Under the pieces are notes generated by a model, which was not told where the DNA came from, did no database searches, and was given only the letters and a program-made list of their open reading frames with translations. Shown here in pieces: positions 41,428 through 46,898 of a DNA stretch of 46,898 nt. The translations under genes and the position numbers were made by a program. The DNA is taken from positions 1 through 46,898 of the forward strand of contig UQTB01000018.1 of assembly GCA_900543915.1 (NCBI GenBank), written 5' to 3'. How positions within the stretch are numbered: the first letter of the stretch is position 1; each line of letters begins with the position of its first letter. The DNA comes from an uncultured Eubacteriales bacterium (GTDB lineage: Bacteria > Bacillota > Clostridia > Christensenellales > Borkfalkiaceae).

Positions 41428-42423
41428 TTAACTTTCCTCCTTGACGATGACGCCCTTGCCGGCGAGAAACCGCTCCGCTTTGCCGACGGACGCGCCGTCC
41501 GCAGGGACGCGCACCACCATTTCGCCGTAGATCCTGCCGCCGACGTCCTTCGTGTTGGCGTAAAGGATATTCGCGGTAATGCCGCAGTTGAGCGCCAGAA
41601 GGGAAATGACGGGTTCTTCCGAAGAGGTGCCGTCGAAGATGAGGCGGAGCTTTTCTCCGCCCGTCGTGTCGGGCGCGTCGCCCGTGTGAAGAATCAGCTT
41701 GCGCGCCGTTTCCGAACGGGGGTTGATGAAAATTTCGCTCGTCGGCCCGTCTTCCACGATGCGGCTGTTGTCGATGACGGCGACCTTGTTGCAGATTTTT
41801 TCCACGACCTTCATCTCGTGCGTGATCACGACCACGGTCACGCCCATCTTTCCGTTGATTTCTTTCAGGAGCGCCAGAATGGCGTCCGTCGTGTTGGGGT
41901 CGAGCGCGCTCGTCGCCTCGTCGCATAAGAGCACCTGCGGGTCTGCCGCCAGCGCGCGGGCGATCGCCACGCGCTGTTTCTGCCCGCCGGAAAGTTCCGC
42001 CGGGTAGGCGTTCGCCCGTTCGGACAGTCCCACGATTTCCAGCAGCTCCCGGGCGCGCCGTTCCGCGGCGTCCCGTTTCATCTTTCTGATCTCCAGGGGA
42101 AAGCAGACGTTTTTCAGCGCCGTGCGCTGTTCCAGCAGGTTATAGTTCTGGAAGATCATGCCGATGGAGCGGCGCGCGGCGAGCAGTTCTCTCTTTTTCA
42201 GCCGGTTCATCTCCACGCCGTTGACGACGACCGTTCCCGCAGTGGGGCGTTCCAGCAGATTGATACAGCGCACCAGCGTGCTTTTGCCCGCGCCCGAAAG
42301 GCCGATGATCCCGTAGATATCCCCCTTTTCTACGGTGAGATCGACATTTTCCAGCGCCGAGATGCGCCCTTCCGCGCCCTCGAACACCTTGCTTAATCCT
42401 CGAATCTGAATGATCGGATCCAC
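41428..42423 (-). CDS. metN: Methionine ABC transporter ATP-binding protein
   Basis: This is a 331-residue ATPase. Walker A GLSGAGKS is at residues 41-48, then IFQNYNLLEQRTALKNV, signature LSGGQKQR and Walker B LLCDEATSALDP. The last 75 residues form the NIL/ACT-like domain that senses methionine in MetN (trans-inhibition). I chose GTG 42423: GGAGG lies 6 bases upstream, and the family N terminus MDPIIQIRGLSK starts there. Longer versions would run into the leader terminator. It is controlled by a Met-codon leader attenuator just upstream. Confidence 0.95.
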   Translation of the reverse strand: MDPIIQIRGLSKVFEGAEGRISALENVDLTVEKGDIYGIIGLSGAGKSTLVRCINLLERPTAGTVVVNGVEMNRLKKRELLAARRSIGMIFQNYNLLEQRTALKNVCFPLEIRKMKRDAAERRARELLEIVGLSERANAYPAELSGGQKQRVAIARALAADPQVLLCDEATSALDPNTTDAILALLKEINGKMGVTVVVITHEMKVVEKICNKVAVIDNSRIVEDGPTSEIFINPRSETARKLILHTGDAPDTTGGEKLRLIFDGTSSEEPVISLLALNCGITANILYANTKDVGGRIYGEMVVRVPADGASVGKAERFLAGKGVIVKEES

Positions 42424-42443
42424 GTTATACCTCCGGATAAAAT

Positions 42444-42476
42444 AAAAAAAGACGGAACAGCACGCGCTGTTCCGTC
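42444..42476 (-). terminator. Attenuator terminator in the metN leader
   Basis: An 11-bp perfect stem GACGGAACAGC (segment 3, 42466-42476) / GCTGTTCCGTC (segment 4, 42451-42461) with a 4-base loop and U7. It lies between the leader peptide and the metN ribosome site, so it must be bypassed for metNIQ expression. Confidence 0.93.
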
Positions 42477-42501
42477 CGATCTGACACACGATAAGAATGA
42501 C

Positions 42502-42582
42502 CTATTTCGACGAAGAAGCGGCTGTCTGAAGAACAAAGATCAAGTTCATGCACATATACATGCCGCGCATCATCTTCGTCAT
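42502..42582 (-). CDS. Methionine-rich leader peptide of metNIQ
   Basis: A 26-codon reading frame begins at ATG 42582 behind an excellent AAGGAGG site (8-base spacing) and ends at TAG. Met occurs at positions 1, 4, 5, 8, 10 and 12, so six of the first twelve residues; the opening is MTKMMRGMYMCM. Codons 1-4 contain GACGAAGA (segment 1, 42573-42580), which pairs perfectly with TCTTCGTC in codons 23-25 (segment 2, 42509-42516). Segment 2, extended to GCTTCTTCGTC (42509-42519), also pairs 9 of 11 positions with the 5' arm of the terminator. Ribosome stalling at Met codons would free segment 2 for antitermination; finishing translation would cover it and allow termination. The product itself need not act. 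Confidence 0.85.
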   Translation of the reverse strand: MTKMMRGMYMCMNLIFVLQTAASSSK

Positions 42583-42608
42583 AGCCGTATCCTCCTTTCG
42601 TTTTGAAA

Positions 42609-42638
42609 ACTATATCACATCGAATTGCCCTTTGTCAA
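42609..42638 (-). promoter_or_regulatory. Promoter of the metNIQ leader
   Basis: TTGACA (42633-42638), 18-base spacer, TATAGT (42609-42614). The start is near 42602, about 20 bases before the leader ATG. Confidence 0.78.
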
Positions 42639-42693
42639 ATCTTTTTTACGGGTTTTGCAAAATTTTTGCGATTCGGGGGAAAACGAGGGGAAT

Positions 42694-42909
42694 TTATACG
42701 ACTTCGTACCCGGCGTTTTCGATGGCGCCGATGAGAACGGCGTCGTCCGTCTCTTTCTTCAGCGTGATTTCCACCGTTTTTTCCGCGAGGTTTACCTTTG
42801 CCGCCTTCACCTCTTTCAGGCTCTTTAAGGCGTTCTCCACCTTTGCCGCGCAGTGCGCGCATGCCATGCCGCTGACCGTAAACGTCTTAGTGATTTTGTT
42901 GCCGAACAT
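42694..42909 (-). CDS. copZ: Copper chaperone, heavy-metal-associated domain
   Basis: This 71-residue single HMA domain has the metal site MACAHC (Cys17, Cys20) and the beta-alpha-beta pattern of CopZ. It ferries Cu(I) to CopA. It overlaps the copA end by 23 bases, with AAGGAG inside copA. Terminal gene of csoR-copA-copZ. Confidence 0.93.
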   Translation of the reverse strand: MFGNKITKTFTVSGMACAHCAAKVENALKSLKEVKAAKVNLAEKTVEITLKKETDDAVLIGAIENAGYEVV

Positions 42910-45133
42910 CTTTTTTGTCTCCTTTTTGAAAATGTATCAATTTCAGCCTGAGCGCATTCAGAATGACCGTGATGCTGCTCAGCACCATCGCCAGCCCCGC
43001 GATCATGGGGCTGATGGAGATGCCGAGCGGGCGGAACGCGCCCGCCGCGATGGGCAGCATCAGGCAGTTGTAGAAAAACGCCCAAAACAGATTTTGCTTG
43101 ATATTGCGGATGGTCTTTTTGCCGATGGCGAGCAGTTCCCCGATCTTTCCGAGGTCTTCGTTCATCAGAATGACGTCCGCAGTGTTCATCGCGATATCCG
43201 TGCCGCTCGGCACGCTGAGCCCGATATCGGCGTTTGCGAGCGCGGGGCTGTCGTTAATGCCGTCCCCGCACATCAAAACGCGCCGTCCTTCCGCCTTCAG
43301 CTGTTTGACGAGTTCCGCCTTCTGCCGCGGAAGCACGTCCGCGATCACGCGCCCGATGCCCAGCTCCGCCGCGATGAGTTCTGCCGTCTTTTCATTGTCT
43401 CCCGTCAGCATGATAACCTCGATCCCGCGGGATTTCAGGTCTTCGATGACGTCCGCCGCGTCCGCCTTGACGATGTCGTTTACGCCGAAGAGCCCCGCGA
43501 TTTCGCGGTTTTTTACGACGTAGACGATGCTGTTGCCCGCCTGCGCGAGCGCGGCCTCGTCGTCGGCGTGCGGATTGTCCACCGAATACGCTTCCAAAAT
43601 CTTCGCGTTGCCCAAAATCAGTTCGTCGCCGTCTATTCTGCCAGTGATTCCCTTGCCCGCCACGTTGCAAAAGTCGGTCACGGGCAGGGGAGACAGCCCT
43701 TTCTCCTTCATCCGTTCGGCGAACGCCCTGCCGATGGGGTGGGAGGACTGCGCCTCCATACTGCCCGCGAACGCCAGCAGTTCGTCGTCGCTCATGCCGC
43801 TGTAATTGACGGCGGCTGCGATCTTCAGGTTGCCGTAGGTGAGCGTGCCGGTTTTATCGAATACGACGGTGTCGATCTTGTTCGCAATCTCCAGCGTCTC
43901 GCTCTTTTTGACGAGGATCCCGCGGCGCGCGCACAGCCCCTCGCTGATCACTACGGCGAGCGGCGTCGCGAGGCCCAGCGCGCAGGGACAGGCCACCACG
44001 AGCACGGTCACAAAGGTTTCCAGCGCGGCGTTGATTCCCTGTCCGAGGCAGAGGTAAAGCACAAACACGACCGCCGCGATCCCCATTACGACGGGGACGA
44101 AGATTCCGCTCACGACATCCGCGAGCTTCGCGATGGGCATCTTGGTATTGGTGGCTTCCACGACCATCTTCACGATTTCGGAGACGGTGGATTCCCTGCC
44201 GATTTTTTCCGCGCGGTACTCGACGTAGCCATCCAGATTGATACTGCCCGCGACGACCTTTTTGCCCGGCTGTTTGGCGGCGGGGCGGCTTTCGCCGGTG
44301 ATGAAGGATTCGTCCACGTGCGAATTGCCGGAGACGACTTCTCCGTCTACCGCGAACTTGTCGCCCGCGCGGCAGACCAGCAGATCGCCCTCCCGCACCT
44401 CGTCGATGGTGATGCGCGCGATTTCTTCGCCCTCCTTGCGGTAAGCGTAGCCGGGCGTGATCCTGACGAGATCTTTGATCGCCTGCTTGGTTTTATTCTT
44501 GTTGGCGGAGTCGATCAGTCTCCCCAGCTTGATGAAATACACGATGATCGCGCACGATTCGAGGTAGAGCGAATCCACATAAGCGGGATGCCCCGTGAAG
44601 ATCATGACCATGGAATAGACGCTGTAGCCGAGGCTCGCCAGTACGCCCAGCGTCACCAAAGTATCCATGTTCGGCGCCAGATGCACGAGATTTTTGACGC
44701 CGTTCCGGAAAAGATCCGCCCCGTAAACGAGGAAGGGAATCGTCAGCCCCAGCAGGATACAGGTGTAGGAGACGGGATTCTCGTGCATATTGAGAAAAGC
44801 GGGCACGGGAATGCCGATCATGTGCCCCATAGAGACGTAGAGCAGCAGCACCGCGAGAACGCTGTATACGATGAGAAGGGCTTTCTTTCCCCGCTCCCTG
44901 CCGCCTTCCCCGGCGAGATCGAACAGCCCCGTGCTCTTAAACCCGGCGTCTTTGATGAATTTTTCGATCTTTTTTTGGTCGAGCACGCTCTCGTCGTATT
45001 CGACATAGGCGTTCGCCATCACGAGGTTGACGCTCGCCGCAAGCACGCCCGGCTGTTTTTTCAGGTGTTTTTCCAGCCCGTTGGAACAGGCGCTGCAGGT
45101 CATGCCCTCAACGCCCAGCGTAATTTTCTCCAT
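42887..45133 (-). CDS. copA: Copper-exporting P1B-type ATPase
   Basis: This is a 748-residue Cu(I) pump. One N-terminal HMA domain carries GMTCSAC (Cys13, Cys16). Membrane helices start near residue 90. The actuator TGE motif is in FITGESRP, the ion-site CPC at 382-384, the phosphorylation site DKTGT at Asp426, the SSHPIG motif and GDGINDSPALA. All match subgroup P1B-1. ATG 45133 overlaps the csoR stop (TGATG); a GTG one codon upstream is an alternative. Co-transcribed with csoR and copZ. Confidence 0.96.
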   Translation of the reverse strand: MEKITLGVEGMTCSACSNGLEKHLKKQPGVLAASVNLVMANAYVEYDESVLDQKKIEKFIKDAGFKSTGLFDLAGEGGRERGKKALLIVYSVLAVLLLYVSMGHMIGIPVPAFLNMHENPVSYTCILLGLTIPFLVYGADLFRNGVKNLVHLAPNMDTLVTLGVLASLGYSVYSMVMIFTGHPAYVDSLYLESCAIIVYFIKLGRLIDSANKNKTKQAIKDLVRITPGYAYRKEGEEIARITIDEVREGDLLVCRAGDKFAVDGEVVSGNSHVDESFITGESRPAAKQPGKKVVAGSINLDGYVEYRAEKIGRESTVSEIVKMVVEATNTKMPIAKLADVVSGIFVPVVMGIAAVVFVLYLCLGQGINAALETFVTVLVVACPCALGLATPLAVVISEGLCARRGILVKKSETLEIANKIDTVVFDKTGTLTYGNLKIAAAVNYSGMSDDELLAFAGSMEAQSSHPIGRAFAERMKEKGLSPLPVTDFCNVAGKGITGRIDGDELILGNAKILEAYSVDNPHADDEAALAQAGNSIVYVVKNREIAGLFGVNDIVKADAADVIEDLKSRGIEVIMLTGDNEKTAELIAAELGIGRVIADVLPRQKAELVKQLKAEGRRVLMCGDGINDSPALANADIGLSVPSGTDIAMNTADVILMNEDLGKIGELLAIGKKTIRNIKQNLFWAFFYNCLMLPIAAGAFRPLGISISPMIAGLAMVLSSITVILNALRLKLIHFQKGDKKDVRQQNH

Positions 45134-45429
45134 CACTGAAACCTCTTGAACAGATTGACGACTTCCTCTATGATCTCATAATGCCCCTTTTCGATGTCGC
45201 TTAAAACGCAGCGGTACATGTGATTTTCCACAATATGGTTGGCGAGGCTCTTGATCGATTTGTTGACGGCGGAAAGCTGGATCAGAATGTCGTCGCAGTA
45301 GCGATCCTCTTCCACCATGCGGGAAATCCCCGCGATCTGCCCGGCGATGCGGTTCAGGCGGTTTTGCAGTTTCTTTTTTTCCGCCTCCTCCCGCACGGTC
45401 TTTTTTTTGCAGCAGCTGTTTTCTTCCAT
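45133..45429 (-). CDS. csoR: Copper-sensing repressor, CsoR family
   Basis: This 98-residue helical repressor has the Cu(I) ligands Cys45 (RYCDDIL), His70 and Cys74 (ENHMYRC), which match the C-H-C set of true CsoR and separate it from FrmR and RcnR. N-terminal CC at 6-7 is an extra. It releases DNA on binding Cu(I). It is first in the operon and its operator lies in its own promoter. GGAGG precedes ATG 45429. Confidence 0.94.
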   Translation of the reverse strand: MEENSCCKKKTVREEAEKKKLQNRLNRIAGQIAGISRMVEEDRYCDDILIQLSAVNKSIKSLANHIVENHMYRCVLSDIEKGHYEIIEEVVNLFKRFQ

Positions 45430-45448
45430 GATTCGTTCCTCCGCCTAT

Positions 45449-45478
45449 AATATACCCCATAGGGTATTGTTTTGTCAA
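45449..45478 (-). promoter_or_regulatory. csoR-copA-copZ promoter with CsoR operator
   Basis: TTGACA (45473-45478), 18-base spacer, TATATT (45449-45454). The near-palindrome ATACCCCATAGGGTAT (45452-45467) fills the spacer and touches the -10. It matches the known CsoR operator form (ATACCC..GGGTAT), so copper autoregulation is near certain. Confidence 0.9.
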
Positions 45479-45574
45479 CTGTTTTTTCACTGTTTCCGAA
45501 AAAGGGCAACGCGCACACTTCCCGTGCTCTTTCGCGTATGATATAGAGACAGGAGAATCTGATCGTTTAATTCG

Positions 45575-45621
45575 TTACATATCGCCGCCGGCGGCTGCCG
45601 GCGGAATATGTAATTTTTTTT
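45575..45621 (+). terminator. Leader terminator upstream of the DUF11 gene
   Basis: A long stem TTACATAT + CCGCCGGC / GCCGGCGG + ATATGTAA with a small bulge and GGCT loop, then T8 (45614-45621). The ribosome site GAGG follows at once (45622-45625). No plus-strand gene lies upstream, so this is most likely an attenuator. A clear promoter is not seen; TATGAT at 45537-45542 may be a -10. Confidence 0.8.
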
Positions 45622-45633
45622 GAGGTAATTTCC

Positions 45634-46898
45634 ATGCCTATTTCGATACGATATACGGATATCCGGAACGGCGGCATCGTCATGACGGGCAATACGCTGG
45701 GACTGAGCAAGAGCGCAAACGCCAATGCGCCCGGGCAGCTCGGCTCCATCGGCGCGTTTACCAGCCTGAATCTCTCTTTGCAGGTGGGGAATTTCCCCCC
45801 GGGGACCACGCTGGATTATACGCAGAACGGCTCTTCCGCACAGCTGAATCTCCCCGCCGGGAGCGGCATCCTGCACGCGGAGCTGATCTGGGGCGGGCTT
45901 TATCGATCCACCGTCAACGACATTTCCGGCATTCTGAATCAGTCCGTACTCTTTACGGCGCCGGACGGCGCGCACACCGTGGCGCCCGATCCGGCGACGG
46001 CGGAAAATTTTGTCATCACCACAAGCGGGGTCACGGTCGGCTTTTACGTGCGCAGCGCGGACGTCACTTCCATCGTCGCCGGCGCGCTCGGCGGTACGTA
46101 CAGCACGCAGCGCGTCCCCGCGCTCATCGAGGCGCTGGACGCGCGCACGTCCGAAACCAACCATGCGGGCTGGACGCTCGCCGTGGTTTACGAGAACCTG
46201 GCAGAGCCGCTGCGCGACCTTACGCTGTGGAGCGGGGGAACGGTGGTTTCTCCGAATACAGGCGGAACGGATATTTCCCTGACCGGTTTTCTGATTCCCG
46301 ATCATCTTCCGATCACGGGAAGGCTGTTTGTCTCCGCGCAGGAGGGCGACGCCGTTCTCTCGGGCGATCAGCTGCTGTTCGGAGAAAATACGGCGTCCCT
46401 TACGCCGGTCTCGGGGCCGAACAATCCCGTGAGCAACTTTTTCGCTTCTCAGATCAACAACGCCTCGGGGACGTTGGATACGAGCGGCACGTTCGGCGCG
46501 CGGAACGCGAACGCGGCGGCGGGAACGAACACGACTGCCTGCCGCCAGGGATGGGATATCACGGCGGTGGACGTTTCGTCCCTGCTTTCTCCGGGCATGA
46601 CGACGATCGCCATGCGCTTTACGACGAACGGGGATCTCTATGTCCCCAACTGCATCGCGTTCGCCGTGGACAGCGAGGGCGCGCATCTGGAGCTCAATAA
46701 AACGGTCGACAAGGCGTTCGCCGCCGTGGGAGAACCCATACACTATGCGGTAGACGTTCACAATTCGGGTTCTATCCCCGCGGAGAAGGTGACGCTCGTC
46801 GATCTGCTGCCCAACGAAGCGGAACTCGTGGGGGAGGTCCTGATCAACGGCGTGCCTTACGGCGGGGCGCTGCCCGTCTCTTTCGGTCCGGTGCAGCC
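45634..46898 (+). CDS. DUF11-repeat surface protein, N-terminal part (truncated by window end)
   Basis: The frame is open from ATG 45634 to the window end, 421 codons. The start follows GAGG at 8-base spacing. No signal peptide is seen: it opens with MPISIRYTDIRNGGIVMTGN and TLGLSKSANANAPG, which resembles the N-terminal domain of long DUF11 proteins in Bacillota. A first DUF11-type repeat begins near residue 352 (LELNKTVDKAFAAVGEPIHY, then VDVHNSGSIPAEKVTLVDLLP). More such repeats probably follow outside the window. The absence of a signal peptide would fit a spore- or mother-cell-made surface layer, but this is a guess. Confidence 0.82.
   Translation, partial: MPISIRYTDIRNGGIVMTGNTLGLSKSANANAPGQLGSIGAFTSLNLSLQVGNFPPGTTLDYTQNGSSAQLNLPAGSGILHAELIWGGLYRSTVNDISGILNQSVLFTAPDGAHTVAPDPATAENFVITTSGVTVGFYVRSADVTSIVAGALGGTYSTQRVPALIEALDARTSETNHAGWTLAVVYENLAEPLRDLTLWSGGTVVSPNTGGTDISLTGFLIPDHLPITGRLFVSAQEGDAVLSGDQLLFGENTASLTPVSGPNNPVSNFFASQINNASGTLDTSGTFGARNANAAAGTNTTACRQGWDITAVDVSSLLSPGMTTIAMRFTTNGDLYVPNCIAFAVDSEGAHLELNKTVDKAFAAVGEPIHYAVDVHNSGSIPAEKVTLVDLLPNEAELVGEVLINGVPYGGALPVSFGPVQ

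Noticed and set aside
42424..42602. SAM riboswitch or Met T-box upstream of metN
   Set aside because: The leader is only about 180 bases, lacks the T-box sequence (AGGGTGGNACCGCG) and the S-box junction; instead it has a translated Met-rich frame.
42548..45139. A very long open frame on the plus strand opposite copA
   Set aside because: It mirrors copA in a GC-rich region, has a low-complexity His/Arg/Asp-rich product, no ribosome site, and copA has every P1B-ATPase motif.

Overview
The window looks like a Gram-positive, anaerobic Clostridia-like genome with moderately high GC. Evidence seen: strong GGAGG-type ribosome sites matching the CCUCC anti-SD at the 16S end, many lipobox lipoproteins, a SPOCS-LysM (SipL-like) spore-morphogenesis protein, a glycyl radical enzyme with its activase, BspA-type leucine-rich repeats, consensus sigma-A promoters (TTGACA-17-TATAAT) and no outer-membrane genes. 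A gut Christensenellales-like Bacillota is my guess at lineage, not a proven assignment.

Layout. 1-204: 3' end of a 16S rRNA gene that runs into an intrinsic terminator with no tRNA or 23S behind it. 314-3210 (minus): a MacB/FtsX-like ABC exporter (two permeases, one ATPase) behind a perfect promoter carrying an 11-bp-phased direct repeat. 3413-3918 (minus): ybaK-type deacylase, apparently leaderless. 4035-6416 (plus): SPOCS-LysM protein plus ispE. 6431-9617 (plus): an unassigned glycyl radical enzyme and its radical-SAM activase. 9618-10440: AT-rich patch with a small DUF2007-like membrane protein. 10565-14980 (minus): GT4, hddA, hddC-gmhB fusion and GT8, a GDP-D-glycero-D-manno-heptose and surface-glycan operon. 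15362-15688: a small InlB-repeat lipoprotein.

15811-35750 (plus) appears to be one transcription unit of about 20 kb. It encodes a 2353-residue secreted subtilase with Big2 and BspA-LRR domains, two further repeat-bearing lipoproteins, and a complete oligopeptide ABC importer (oppABCDF) plus a small membrane protein. I read it as a surface proteolysis and peptide-uptake module. The importer is odd: the binding protein is oversized, OppD carries about 60 extra residues, and OppF carries about 300 charged coiled-coil residues between Walker A and the Q-loop.

35804-38659 (plus): a structured leader, a small membrane protein, and a 714-residue prepilin-like protein whose 3' half has a different base composition. 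38670-39760 (minus): XRE-type membrane regulator and a zinc-ribbon protein with a terminator hairpin at the very 5' end of its transcript. 39857-42638 (minus): metNIQ methionine importer preceded by a 26-codon leader with six Met codons, and mutually exclusive 1:2, 2:3 and 3:4 RNA pairings ending in a terminator. This is a textbook leader-peptide attenuator, but for methionine, and is the most striking regulatory element here. 42694-45478 (minus): csoR-copA-copZ with a CsoR operator in the promoter. 45575-46898 (plus): a terminator-type leader and the start of a DUF11-repeat surface protein cut by the window edge.

A theme is transcription termination inside 5' leaders: metN, the zinc-ribbon gene and the DUF11 gene each have a hairpin plus U-tract just upstream of the ribosome site.
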